A stretch of DNA of 39,405 nt from Colwellia sp. (GCA_013215655.1 JABSOX010000054.1:1-39405); one strand, 5' to 3'. Shown: positions 1 through 9,374, counted from the first letter of the stretch. A program made the numbers and translations. Notes: generated by a model not told the origin, from the sequence alone.

Positions 1-1047
1 GAAAAAGCGGTTAAGGCGATGGGTATTCAACAGGTTTTACCTTTTGGAGTTCTAGCTGCGAACAAGTACAACGCCATCCGGAACAATGAGAGTTTGTTTG
101 AGCTTTACGGCGTTCTCATAGGGAGTTGTCAGTACCTTACCGGCATTATTACAGCAAGACGACAGGATGAGTTAATATCATTAAAAAGCAGTGGTAATCT
201 GTCACCAAACTTAAACCCATTTAAGCATGAAGATATTGAATACAATCTCATTTTTAAGCTCAAAAAGTCTGGGAATGGCGGTAAGATATCGACCAACAAA
301 ATCATTGAAAGACCTATTACTGCCTCTCTTGCTAAAATCATCTGGCGACTCGAAGCATTTAACGAGGCCGCTATATCGCAAGGATTAGTTAAGGGTAAAA
401 CATTAGGTCTTTTTAATAACTTACACGCAAGAATGTGTAACCTCACTAAGCCTAAAGCTAAGACCTTTAATGCTCATCTCGATTCGATATGTGACTACTT
501 TGAAATCCCCCTTGTTAAGATGAGCAATGGCGAGCTAAGACGACAATATGTGAGACAGCATCAGTTACGTCGTTTTTTTGCCTTGTTGTTCTTCTGGCAA
601 AAGCGTTTTCAAGGGCTTGAAGCCTTGCGTTGGATGCTCGGACATACAGATATGTCACACTTATATCATTACATATCAAGCAATGAAGTGGGCGATATCC
701 TCAATGGAGTTAAAGCCACTGTTATTGTGCAAGGTGTACTAAATAAGGATGGTGAGCTAGAAAAACTCAAAAGTATCGGCGAGTTAAAAGCAACGCTTGC
801 TAAAAAATACAATGCTGGTGCGGTAATTATTGATGACTTGGAAAGCGTCATCGATCTAGCAGATGACGACGACATAACTACTCCGCATATTGATCAATTG
901 AAGGCAGAGGCAAATCTAGAATCGAACCTTGAAGAGTTACTGAAAACGGGTGAAATCAGCTTAGAGCCAAATTTCTTCAAAGTTACTGACGAAGACGGGC
1001 AGGTTCGAGAAACTTTCAACTTAGCATTCCAAGTAAAAACAGTCTAA
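1..1047 (+). CDS. Tyrosine recombinase, 5' end outside window (possible gamma-mobile-trio integrase)
   Basis: The reading frame is open from the first base of the window, so the N-terminal part is missing; an internal ATG lies at 19. The visible part carries the tyrosine-recombinase catalytic pattern: an early Arg in ITARRQDEL, an H-x-x-R box in RQHQLRRF, a GH in WMLGHTDMSH and a following Tyr in LYHYI. A long acidic C-terminal tail of over 100 residues follows the catalytic Tyr, unlike simple phage integrases. It would cut and rejoin DNA at specific sites. It is the first of three closely packed genes, with a second tyrosine recombinase as the third, which recalls the gamma-mobile-trio layout (GmtZ/GmtX/GmtY). 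The recombinase call is firm; the trio assignment is inference from gene order and sizes. Confidence 0.8.
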   Translation, partial: EKAVKAMGIQQVLPFGVLAANKYNAIRNNESLFELYGVLIGSCQYLTGIITARRQDELISLKSSGNLSPNLNPFKHEDIEYNLIFKLKKSGNGGKISTNKIIERPITASLAKIIWRLEAFNEAAISQGLVKGKTLGLFNNLHARMCNLTKPKAKTFNAHLDSICDYFEIPLVKMSNGELRRQYVRQHQLRRFFALLFFWQKRFQGLEALRWMLGHTDMSHLYHYISSNEVGDILNGVKATVIVQGVLNKDGELEKLKSIGELKATLAKKYNAGAVIIDDLESVIDLADDDDITTPHIDQLKAEANLESNLEELLKTGEISLEPNFFKVTDEDGQVRETFNLAFQVKTV

Positions 1048-1058
1048 GAAACATAACA

Positions 1059-1580
1059 ATGAAAAAGAATAAAGAAATCAATCAAAGAACAATACTGGCA
1101 ACCGAAGCTCTGTTACTGGAAATTATCAAATTGCCAGATGGATTTAAAAACAATGATAGACTTGTTCAAGCCCTTAAATCACAAGGTGGCTTAGCCAAGT
1201 ATGAAGATGTAGAACGACACATTGGTTCTGTTGCAATCAATACCGTTAAAAGCCTTTCAGAGTTGTTGTTTGGTGATGGTTTTGATGGTCTTGATGGTCT
1301 CAGAATTAATGCCCGTAACGCCATAGATAAAGCTTTAAAAGGAAAAATTAAAAAGAGTAATGAAGAGAGCGCAAGACAAAAGCTAGAATCTACTGAAAAA
1401 ACGCTTGCTATCACTCAGCAAAGTAATTTCCTTTTGAATACTGTCATAAAAGAAATGCGCGCACATTTAAAAGCAATGGTGTTGCAAGATGGGACGGATG
1501 AAGAACGTTTAAAGCGCTACAAAGATATTAATAAGAAGGTTGAGGCGCAGCTTAATTATGTTAACCATGGGGAAATTTGA
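1059..1580 (+). CDS. Small helical/coiled-coil protein between two recombinases (GmtX-like candidate)
   Basis: This 173-residue protein has no signal peptide or membrane segment. It is rich in Lys and Glu, and its second half (about residues 90-165) looks like a continuous helix or coiled coil. It starts 11 bases after the upstream recombinase and its stop overlaps the start of the next one, so it is almost certainly co-translated and works with the two recombinases. Size and position suit the accessory protein of a gamma-mobile-trio module, or the accessory protein of other multi-recombinase elements such as TnpC of Tn554. No catalytic motif was recognised. Confidence 0.65.
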   Translation: MKKNKEINQRTILATEALLLEIIKLPDGFKNNDRLVQALKSQGGLAKYEDVERHIGSVAINTVKSLSELLFGDGFDGLDGLRINARNAIDKALKGKIKKSNEESARQKLESTEKTLAITQQSNFLLNTVIKEMRAHLKAMVLQDGTDEERLKRYKDINKKVEAQLNYVNHGEI

Positions 1581-2953
1581 TGCCTGTAGTTAAACTAAAG
1601 GATTTTTCTCGTTGGTCACATCTAGGTTTTGATGGCAAATTGACATTTTATAAGTCAAGGGACATACCGTTTGTCACCTATAAAAATGGTGTGCCTTGCT
1701 ATGAAGCCAACATGTATATTCATAAATTGCTAGAAGAAGGATTGAAATACCAGACAATCAGGACGTATGCCAATAGTATTATAGCTTTGGTCTATCACGT
1801 CGAAAGTGCAACCCATCTTAACCGTTTTAGAGACTTAACAGATGCTACTTTTCGCTTGTTTATACAGGGATTGCAAAGCGAGAAACATCCTAATGGTGAA
1901 AAGGTTAAAAGTAACAATAGGGTTTTGGAAGTCGGCATTCGATGCCTTAAATTTCTTGAGTTTGTCCAAGAGTACCATGACTTGAAACTATTTATTGGTA
2001 AAGACAAAGCCAATGCCATTAAGGTGGTTGAGACAACTCATAAAATTTCCATTGAGGGAAGTAGGCACAAGAAAGAAGTTACCTCTACTTCGCATATTTG
2101 CCTGCCAAGCAAAGATGCTGTCAAAAGACGATTACCCGTTGGTGAAAAAGACGCGCTAAAGGTATGGAGTTTTATACAAACCAATGTCAATAAAGCTGTT
2201 CGTTATCGTGATATAGCTCTGTATCAATTAATGGAGCAAACAGGTGGTCGGGTAGCAGAGCTTCATCTCGTAACCGTGGATGATTTCAAAGACGCTAGAG
2301 GCATGAACGAGCCATCCCTGAAAATGCACACGCTAAAGCGTAAGGACGAACAAACTACAAGGCATGTGCCCATTCCCCATACTCTTGTTACTGATATTGC
2401 TCAGTACATGAAATATCGTCGCAAAATTATGAAGAGGAAGGGGCTCACTGGAGATAAAGATCATGGCTTCTTGTTCATAGCAACAAAAACAGGTGAGCCT
2501 TTTAAAGCGGACTCATGGACGACTTATCTAAACAAGTGGAAAAAGGAATTAGGTATCAAAGGTGAATTTCACCCGCACCTCTATCGTCATGCATTTATTA
2601 CTAACAAGCTTATTGAAATTATTCAGCAACATGACGATGTTACTAATGCTGATGATTTTAGAAAACACTTACTTAATGCCGAAACTTTCAAATTACAGTT
2701 AAGAGAGTGGACAGGACATACGCAATTGCACTCCCTTGATACTTATATTCACTTGGCTTTCGCTAAAATACGAGGCTACGCTAAAGCTTATAGTGCAGTT
2801 GCACTATCTGCATCGGTAGGTATTGTTGAAGACCAGCTGAGTCGCATTGAAAAGCAAATTCAGAATAAAGAACTGAACTTTACAGAAGCCCTAGCATCAC
2901 TGAAAAACACAATAAAGGCTTTTGGATTAGATATTAAACAAGCTAAAATTTGA
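1580..2953 (+). CDS. Tyrosine recombinase (GmtY-like candidate)
   Basis: This protein of about 457 residues is a site-specific tyrosine recombinase. The first 200 residues resemble a SAM-like core-binding region; the catalytic half shows Arg in EQTGGRVAELHL, the H-x-x-R box in HPHLYRHAF, GH in REWTGHTQLH and the nucleophilic Tyr in LDTYIHLAF. I chose the ATG at 1580, which shares its A with the upstream TGA and has GGGGAA just upstream; a TTG one codon earlier is the alternative. It is translationally coupled to the small protein before it. It closes the three-gene module; about 400 bases of non-coding, probably decayed DNA follow. Confidence 0.85.
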   Translation: MPVVKLKDFSRWSHLGFDGKLTFYKSRDIPFVTYKNGVPCYEANMYIHKLLEEGLKYQTIRTYANSIIALVYHVESATHLNRFRDLTDATFRLFIQGLQSEKHPNGEKVKSNNRVLEVGIRCLKFLEFVQEYHDLKLFIGKDKANAIKVVETTHKISIEGSRHKKEVTSTSHICLPSKDAVKRRLPVGEKDALKVWSFIQTNVNKAVRYRDIALYQLMEQTGGRVAELHLVTVDDFKDARGMNEPSLKMHTLKRKDEQTTRHVPIPHTLVTDIAQYMKYRRKIMKRKGLTGDKDHGFLFIATKTGEPFKADSWTTYLNKWKKELGIKGEFHPHLYRHAFITNKLIEIIQQHDDVTNADDFRKHLLNAETFKLQLREWTGHTQLHSLDTYIHLAFAKIRGYAKAYSAVALSASVGIVEDQLSRIEKQIQNKELNFTEALASLKNTIKAFGLDIKQAKI

Positions 2954-3350
2954 TGTACACATACTGACGCATGAGTGAAGCAGATAAAGAAAAATATAAT
3001 GGTGTACAAGCCCATACAGCTACGTGGTTCTAAACTAGATACCGTTAAAAAAGTAAACCCATCAAGTGTAGTAGCTCGTATTTTATCTTACACTTTTTCA
3101 ATTTTTTATTAGGTCAGCAAAGATACGAAAGCTGACGTTAGAATAGTTGACTTTCAAGGCAGATAATTGAAATGATTTTTGGCCTATAGTTTACATAAAC
3201 TACATTCGTCGAATAACGCAGCTTTATGAGCAAAAAAAATATCTACCGAACTGGCAAATGCTTCTTGATGATTATCGGCAACATTGGGTTACATGGGTTT
3301 ATTCAGGTATACCGTCGTCGATAATTAATTTTAATAAAGAAACTTACTTA
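2954..3350. other. Intergenic stretch with decayed coding remnant and repeat fragment
   Basis: No intact gene was found. A 19-base segment at 3113-3131 is identical to 9375-9393 (dispersed repeat B). From 3171 to 3377 one plus-strand frame is open and protein-like, but it has no start codon and runs into the 3' end of the PEP-CTERM gene on the other strand. A 37-codon ATG frame at 2999-3112 exists but has no ribosome-binding site and no recognisable content. This may be the inner edge of the recombinase-borne island. Confidence 0.4.
3113..3131 (+). repeat. Dispersed intergenic repeat B, copy 1
   Basis: This 19-base core, GTCAGCAAAGATACGAAAG, occurs again exactly at 9375-9393. A related, diverged form is seen at 28079-28130 (GATACGTAAGCGGACGTTAG) and a fragment near 5730-5745. 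All copies are in non-coding DNA. Function is unknown; it may be a remnant of a miniature mobile or REP-like element. Confidence 0.55.
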
Positions 3351-5438
3351 TTAAACCTGTTTCTTAAATCGACGTGAAGCCAACCCAATCATCCCCAAGG
3401 AGAAGATGGCAAGCGTTGATGGCTCTGGAACTTGTGTGAGGTTAAAAGAGCGTGTTTCGCCTTCGAAAGAGGACAATGATATTTCCCACTTTTCTGGATT
3501 AAACACAGGAATGGGGGAAGCTAGAATTGCATTCGCATTTTCAGGGTTGTCATTTTCATATACGGGACCACGGTAGATCCCAAAAGGGTCAACAGTGAAA
3601 GTATCAAACTCTTCTTCTATTATCTTTTCAATTCTAGTTCGGGTTTTTTCGTCATAACAAATACCATTTTTCCAAACTCGTTGAAAGGTAGAAGTTACTA
3701 GACAAAGTAACCTGCTCCCGATGCCAACAACTTTTTCCAAGTACTCCTCAGTGATTGCATATTCTCGGGTAACATCATAGCTATAGTCCAGCGCTTTGCC
3801 GGAAAACTCTACATCTAGTTCTAATAGTCTTATATAGTCCAATGATAATGTTGAATAAAGATTCGTCTGATTCAATAAATCTCCTGTTAAATTAAACGTC
3901 GGGGTAATATCAAAAGGACCTTCGGGAACAGTAAACGTCAGCCCTTTACTAGATCCGACTATTTCTGATATCAACGAATCTCCTATTTTTATCGACACAG
4001 TCGGTAAAATGTTATCAAATACAAAACGTTGATAAACACCAAAACCAACTGAGACTAAATCATCAACTAAAGAGTAGTTATAACTGTACCAGTTATTTTC
4101 ACCTTGCCCATTTAATTCAATAAACGGAAATTTTGGATTCAACGATAGGGACCTCATAACCGTATCGGTTAGCGTGCCTCCCACTTCGAGTAACTCAAGC
4201 TCTCCTTCGGATGAGAGTCCGGGAGCAATGGTATCATCGAAACCAAAATTAATATCTTCGTTTGTGACTACTTCTACGTCAGGTAAACCATATGTTTCTT
4301 CCAGCGATGTTGGGGCAATACCACCATAAGTTTCGAGTATTGGGGTAGTCAGTTCTATGTACTCTAAACCAAATAAATACTTGTCCATTTTTTTATGTAT
4401 TTTTTTAGCCGCGAGTTCACCATCCTCATTTTGAATATAATCAACTATATAGTCATTGATAGATTCGATAAAAGGATATATGGGGTTTTCTACGTCTTTA
4501 TAATATCCTTCATCTACAGTATCGTTGTTGATAATTAAATTCTCTTTCAAAAAAGTAATTACGTTATCAATACCTCCATTATCTTCGTATTCAGAAATAG
4601 TGGTTTCTTCCACTGCATCCAGTATCGATTGGGCAAATACTGTTGCTACGTCTTCAATACCTTCCCTTGAAATTCGTCCTGTTAAGGCTTCGGCAATAAA
4701 TAATGCACCGAACAACCTATCGTCAGATGATTTTAGGTTTACCTCTTCTACAATAGGCTCAACTCTTTTTTCAATATCTCTTAGCAGTTGAAGTAATTCA
4801 ACTTCTACTATGGTTGTTTCACGCCCCTTTTCTTCATAGTCCCAAGATTTTAATGTTGAACCATTGCCTGTATAGGTGTCAATATGACCATTAAAGCTCA
4901 CATCAGATAATGCTTCTATACCAGCAGTCATGTCAGCCGTTTGTGAGGAGATAGTAGACGTATCTGCATCGACAACAAAGGAGCTAAAGATGGTAACTTC
5001 ATCTCCAGCTTTTTTGCCATACAAATCAGAGAAATCTAATGTTATTTTACTGCCATAATTTATGTCTACTTGGCCAGCTGAAAATTGACTATAGAAGTTT
5101 AAGTTTATATCCGTTGAGCCGTTCAATTGAATATCTGTACCCCAATCACCTATTTCAATATGTTGTGATCTTTGGGTAAAATCTAAATTTTGCACATTAT
5201 TATAATCTAGTGATTTATCGCCAGTATCGATGACATCCACATAACCTGTTTCAAACAACTGAGTCAATACAGTACCTTCACCCCACATATTGTACTGTCC
5301 AGTGAATGTATGGTTATAAATTTGAATATCAGCAATCGTATTTGAAAATGCATATGTGACAAAGAAAAAAGGGAATGTTGCTGTTGAAAAAATTAATGTG
5401 AAAATGTTTTTTCGACGAGTTAGTATCGTTTTTATCAT
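3351..5438 (-). CDS. Secreted PEP-CTERM sorting domain protein
   Basis: This 695-residue exported protein starts with a basic stretch and a hydrophobic signal peptide (about residues 1-32, probable cleavage near AFS). It ends in a canonical PEP-CTERM signal at about 670-695: VPEPST, a short hydrophobic helix, then the basic tail SRRFKKQV. Such signals are recognised by exosortase and the proteins often end up with extracellular polysaccharide; no exosortase is in this window. The body is Asp/Ser/Thr-rich and beta-like, with a helical acidic part at about 215-360, and matches no family I recognise. The start has a strong AAGGAAG ribosome-binding site. It stands alone, downstream of and co-directional with the sensor gene but separated by about 780 bases. 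Confidence 0.8.
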   Translation of the reverse strand: MIKTILTRRKNIFTLIFSTATFPFFFVTYAFSNTIADIQIYNHTFTGQYNMWGEGTVLTQLFETGYVDVIDTGDKSLDYNNVQNLDFTQRSQHIEIGDWGTDIQLNGSTDINLNFYSQFSAGQVDINYGSKITLDFSDLYGKKAGDEVTIFSSFVVDADTSTISSQTADMTAGIEALSDVSFNGHIDTYTGNGSTLKSWDYEEKGRETTIVEVELLQLLRDIEKRVEPIVEEVNLKSSDDRLFGALFIAEALTGRISREGIEDVATVFAQSILDAVEETTISEYEDNGGIDNVITFLKENLIINNDTVDEGYYKDVENPIYPFIESINDYIVDYIQNEDGELAAKKIHKKMDKYLFGLEYIELTTPILETYGGIAPTSLEETYGLPDVEVVTNEDINFGFDDTIAPGLSSEGELELLEVGGTLTDTVMRSLSLNPKFPFIELNGQGENNWYSYNYSLVDDLVSVGFGVYQRFVFDNILPTVSIKIGDSLISEIVGSSKGLTFTVPEGPFDITPTFNLTGDLLNQTNLYSTLSLDYIRLLELDVEFSGKALDYSYDVTREYAITEEYLEKVVGIGSRLLCLVTSTFQRVWKNGICYDEKTRTRIEKIIEEEFDTFTVDPFGIYRGPVYENDNPENANAILASPIPVFNPEKWEISLSSFEGETRSFNLTQVPEPSTLAIFSLGMIGLASRRFKKQV

Positions 5439-5797
5439 TATAACTTCCTTTTATTTTGCTTTTTTGAACTTGATATTAATATCAAAATGTCCACTAAGAC
5501 GAAGGTTATTAAGTTACCTATTGGCCTGATTAAGTCAGCTTACTACTCTAAAGCCAACTGTAAAAAAAAGCTGACACTATCCAAAATTTACTTCCGCTAT
5601 AGCGCACCAAGAAGTCATTAGCGGCGACCTGTTTTTCATTTATCATTGGTTACGAGCTAAGGCTCACTTTTACCACAAAGACGACAAAATACATTAGCTC
5701 TGTAATTACTCAAAATTAGGTACGCTATCGATATGTAAGCGGACATAAACATTTTAAAGCCTAGCTGAATAGATTTAGGCCATTAGACGTTTAACCG

Positions 5798-5973
5798 CTA
5801 AAACAATTCATTAAAACTTAACCAATATGAGGCTGTTTCAATATCCATTGACTGCAACGTAGCGACCATAGTTTTCAGATCTATAGATTGTAGCGTAGCC
5901 ACCAGCGTGTCTGTATCTAATGAGTTAAAAATGGTATTGAGAGCTTGTATAATCTACCCAGTATATATTTCAT
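5798..5973 (-). pseudogene. Frameshifted small ORF with a 12-residue tandem repeat
   Basis: An ATG at 5973 with AAAGGAA seven bases upstream starts MKYILGRLYKLS and then hits a stop. A second frame continues the protein-like sequence and ends at a TAG (5800-5798). The span of 176 bases is not a multiple of three, so the two parts are joined only by a frameshift near the AAGCTCTC tract. The second part carries two tandem copies of a 12-residue unit, TLVATLQSIDLK and TMVATLQSMDIE (5908-5873 and 5872-5837), followed by TASYWLSFNELF. Synonymous and conservative differences between the copies suggest past coding selection. No family was recognised. It could instead be a programmed frameshift or a sequencing error. 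Confidence 0.4.
5837..5908 (-). repeat. Tandem 36-base repeat, two copies
   Basis: Two adjacent 36-base units each encode a T-x-V-A-T-L-Q-S-x-D-x-x unit inside the broken small ORF. The copies differ mostly at third codon positions or by conservative replacements, which points to an old in-frame duplication. Confidence 0.55.
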
Positions 5974-6219
5974 TTTCTTGTTCCTTTGATGTTTGCTAAA
6001 ACTGTAGATATGAAACAAAATCACTTTAAAGGTGATCTACATCTTCTAGGAAAATACACAGCTTTTTAAATTCCAAGTTAAGAAGTTAACAGCCATTGGA
6101 CCTGCAAAAGAAGGGGCTCCTTCAAGATTGGCAAAGATGCGCCAATAACTGACAATTACACGCTATTAGTTAGCACATACTCAAAAGGTGCATTTTAATT
6201 GATGGAGAATAGAAAAGAG

Positions 6220-8874
6220 TTAAAGAGGGGTAACTTGTTCTGCACAATATTTCTTATATAACTTAGAGAAATAGCCTGCATGGCTAAAGCCGACCGCATA
6301 GGCAGTTTCAGCTAAAGTACGATGAGTTTCACTTTGAATATAATAATGTGCTTTTTCAAGGCGAATTTTTCTAACAAATTGTGCTGCGGTCAAATAAGAG
6401 GCTTGCTCTATTTTTCGCTGCAATGTCGAACGGCTCATAAATAACTTTGCCGCTAGTGTGTTTATATCAAATTCTACTATCTCTATATTTTCATGAACAC
6501 AATCCCGTACCTTCTTGAGAAATTCATTGTCGTATTGCTCAGTTTGAATGCGGATGATTTTTTCGCCGTTGGTTTTCATAATTGCAGGGTATTGCAGATA
6601 TGATCGCGCTAACAAATTAGTCACTTTTAATGTGAGTTCATTGGAATTGAATGGTTTAGATAGAAAATCATCCGCTTTGGCATGCAAAGCTAGTAATCTA
6701 TCTTCTTCAGACGCTTTAGCCGTCAGCATAATCATAGGCATATTTTTAAATTGTTGATTACTGCGAATATGATTTAACAAACTAATCCCATCCATTTTTG
6801 GCATCATGACATCTGACAGCACCAAATCCACCTTTTGTGTTTTTAATATTTCCAGTGCATGCAGGCCATCTTCGGCCTCACGAATACTAAACTTCTCATC
6901 AAGCTGTTGTACGATAAAAGTACGCATGTCTGGGTTATCTTCGACAACTAACACCGTATACCTTTCATCTTTGAAGGTTTTGTCAGAGTTAACTATCGTC
7001 AGACTGTTGGAGGGTACTGTTTTAATAAGTACTTCCTGCGTAGTTAAGTGGTCACTGCCATAAGGTAAACTTAAGGTAAAGATACTTCCTGGACCTGTAG
7101 ACTTGCTTTTGACATTCACTGTACCACCGTGTAATTCCATTAACTCTTTAACGATGGCAAGCCCTATGCCGCTGCCTTCTACGCCACTATCATTAGTGCT
7201 TTTCGTCCGATAAAAACGTTCAAAAACATGAGTCTGCTCATCTTTCACAATACCAGTTCCACTGTCCTCAACGACAATAGTCAAAAAATTACCCGTATCT
7301 TTCGTATCCTCATCTACTGCGTGGATAGCAAAACCAACATCACCTCCTTTTGGGGTATATTTGAAAGCATTCGATAATAAATTAGTGATAACTTTCTCTA
7401 ATTTAGGTAGGTCAAAATACAGTGGTATTTCTTGTTTAGGGAAATCACAATTGAAGTTAATATGTTTATCTGCTGCCGTATGAGTAAAAAGACTCGCAGT
7501 ACGACAACAAAATTGTGAAATATCTTGTTCACTCGCTTTTAAAATTGATGCGCCGGCATCCAATTCGGCCAACAGTAATAGTTCATTTATCAGACGGGAC
7601 AGACTCGCAATATTTCTGGAGCTGATCTCGATAGCTTCTTCTCCCTTTTCTGTCAGTTTGCCATATTCACCAGCAGCTAACTTTCGAATTGGCTCTTGAA
7701 TTAAAGTTAACGGGGTTCGAAATTCATGACTTATATTGGTAAAAAACAATGATTTTTGTTGATCTAGTAATTCTAGTTTTTCTGTTTTCTCTTGAATTTT
7801 AGCTGTTGCCCCGTAAATCCCTTCCTCTAGCTCTTTAGTATAGTTATCTCTTAGTAATATGGCATTTTGTAAACTATCTACATACTTTCTTTGAGCAATA
7901 TCGGTTGCTTTTTGTAAGCGCTCTTGGTTAGTTTCACTACGATGAAGTTGAGTGTTTTGGAGAGAAACACCAAAAAGTGTTAAAGCGATAGCAAATACGA
8001 AAGTAATTGCTTCAGAATTAGTAACAAGTTGATTTTCTGATACAAATGGCCCCAATTCATGAGCTGTCGCAACAAGAATTATAAGCATGGTTAAACTACT
8101 TAAAATACCTACATTAAGTTGGTTTGATTTAAATGCTGAGATTATTAGTAAAGGTACTATCAAGTAGAGCACCCAAGGTAAATAAGTTATTCCGAACAAC
8201 AATAAGACTGAAATACATAATGTTGTATAAATGAACCAATTAGAGTTTTCGTTTTTACTTGATTTAGAAGCCTCCCAACCAATATAAATTTGGTAAATTA
8301 ACACGACACCTAAACTGTCAGCAAAGAACAAAACCCTAATTAATCCTATATATTCACTGCTTTCAATATAATTACCTGACAATAAATTAGTAGCTATCAT
8401 GAAACTAGAGATTGAAATAGGTATCAAACATGCGCAAAGACCAAATATGAAAAGGTCAGTAGCTATTTCCACACCATTTTTCAGAAATTTTCGTAATAAT
8501 ATCATACCCACTATAGGCGAAAATAAATCAGCTGCGACTGAAAGAGACGTATGTAACACGCTCATTGCTACTGAATCTTCCGTATACATACCAGGAAAAT
8601 TGGCTATGAAATCAGCAAATATTACGAAAGGAGCAGCTTTGTACCCCCATTTGATAAACATTACTAAGCTTAAGCCAGAAGGAAGCCAAATTAATGTAAT
8701 ATTGCTTGGTTTTAATGAAAAGAGCGATGCACCTACATAGGCCGCTAGGTAATATAAAAGGGCAAAAATGGAAAGGTAAAAAAAAGTAGAATTAAAATAT
8801 CTATGTTTAATATTAGCAATCAACACATTTACTCTTTCATTTACGAGTTTAGTAATTATTAGTTCTACTAACAT
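6220..8874 (-). CDS. MASE1 hybrid histidine kinase with receiver and AraC-type output
   Basis: This 884-residue protein puts a whole two-component pathway in one chain. Residues about 25-310 form a multi-pass membrane MASE1-like sensor (motif IWLPSGLSL). A short coiled coil follows, then HisKA with phospho-acceptor H383 in ISHEFRTPL, a HATPase domain (N-box near 498-502, DSGTG at 537-541, GSGIGL near 567-572), a receiver at about 640-755 (VVEDN, phospho-acceptor D688, MLTAK) and an AraC-type HTH at about 790-884. It should sense a signal at the inner membrane and control transcription directly. Unlike classical hybrid two-component regulators of Bacteroidetes it lacks a large periplasmic sensor. 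No ribosome-binding site stands out, so the start is less certain. Its target genes are unknown. Confidence 0.9.
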   Translation of the reverse strand: MLVELIITKLVNERVNVLIANIKHRYFNSTFFYLSIFALLYYLAAYVGASLFSLKPSNITLIWLPSGLSLVMFIKWGYKAAPFVIFADFIANFPGMYTEDSVAMSVLHTSLSVAADLFSPIVGMILLRKFLKNGVEIATDLFIFGLCACLIPISISSFMIATNLLSGNYIESSEYIGLIRVLFFADSLGVVLIYQIYIGWEASKSSKNENSNWFIYTTLCISVLLLFGITYLPWVLYLIVPLLIISAFKSNQLNVGILSSLTMLIILVATAHELGPFVSENQLVTNSEAITFVFAIALTLFGVSLQNTQLHRSETNQERLQKATDIAQRKYVDSLQNAILLRDNYTKELEEGIYGATAKIQEKTEKLELLDQQKSLFFTNISHEFRTPLTLIQEPIRKLAAGEYGKLTEKGEEAIEISSRNIASLSRLINELLLLAELDAGASILKASEQDISQFCCRTASLFTHTAADKHINFNCDFPKQEIPLYFDLPKLEKVITNLLSNAFKYTPKGGDVGFAIHAVDEDTKDTGNFLTIVVEDSGTGIVKDEQTHVFERFYRTKSTNDSGVEGSGIGLAIVKELMELHGGTVNVKSKSTGPGSIFTLSLPYGSDHLTTQEVLIKTVPSNSLTIVNSDKTFKDERYTVLVVEDNPDMRTFIVQQLDEKFSIREAEDGLHALEILKTQKVDLVLSDVMMPKMDGISLLNHIRSNQQFKNMPMIMLTAKASEEDRLLALHAKADDFLSKPFNSNELTLKVTNLLARSYLQYPAIMKTNGEKIIRIQTEQYDNEFLKKVRDCVHENIEIVEFDINTLAAKLFMSRSTLQRKIEQASYLTAAQFVRKIRLEKAHYYIQSETHRTLAETAYAVGFSHAGYFSKLYKKYCAEQVTPL

Positions 8875-9195
8875 TATAAGATGAATGAATATTAATCAAT
8901 TTAGTTTCAATAAGTTTATCAATCAATTTTCTTTAAGATCGGCCCGTTAGGAAGTTGTTTGTTATTTAGATAAGTATCCAACTAACGTTATATGGGAAGT
9001 GACTACAAAATTGAGTTTATTTTCACTTTACTCCATTTCCAATGAATCCTTTACCTTCTAATTTTTCTATTTAATGAACTCGCGTTTAACTTGCTAGAGA
9101 GATATATTATTTTATTGAAATGTAGTTGACTAGTGTTTATAAACCTAGGTTCTTCCTGAACTTCACTCAAGTGCTAATAACTACGAACGCCCGCT

Positions 9196-9217
9196 ATTAG
9201 GCTCTAAGGGGGCTTTA
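9196..9217 (-). repeat. Dispersed repeat A, partial end fragment
   Basis: The segment TTAGGCTCTAAGGGGGCTTT closely resembles the outer end of the repeat A copy at 27782-27872 (TTAAGGCGCTAAGGGGGCGT). The AAGCGGACATT end is not found at the expected distance, so this is a fragment. Confidence 0.4.
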
Positions 9218-9374
9218 TCAAACACGATTGGTTAAGTTCTTCAATGCGCACCAAGAAACCCTTAGCAAAAGAGCTACTTCATTTGATATTCACAAATTTT
9301 ATAATACGTGATGTAAAGGGCAGAAAGTACCACATTGCTGACCCTTTTAGTAATGAAAAACCGACCTCAAAACA

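Larger units (their letters stand above)
5439..6219. other. Long intergenic region with decayed sequence
   Basis: This region of about 780 bases holds the leader of the PEP-CTERM gene, a fragment with GCGCACCAAGAA (5606-5617; also at 9245-9256 and, inverted, near 33422-33433), a GTAAGCGGACAT fragment near 5736 related to the dispersed repeats, and the frameshifted small ORF listed separately. The mixture looks like accumulated remnants rather than a single functional unit. Confidence 0.4.

Noticed and set aside
2999-3112. 37-codon ATG frame after the recombinase module
   Set aside because: Very short, no initiation signal, and ends in repeat B; not supported as a gene.
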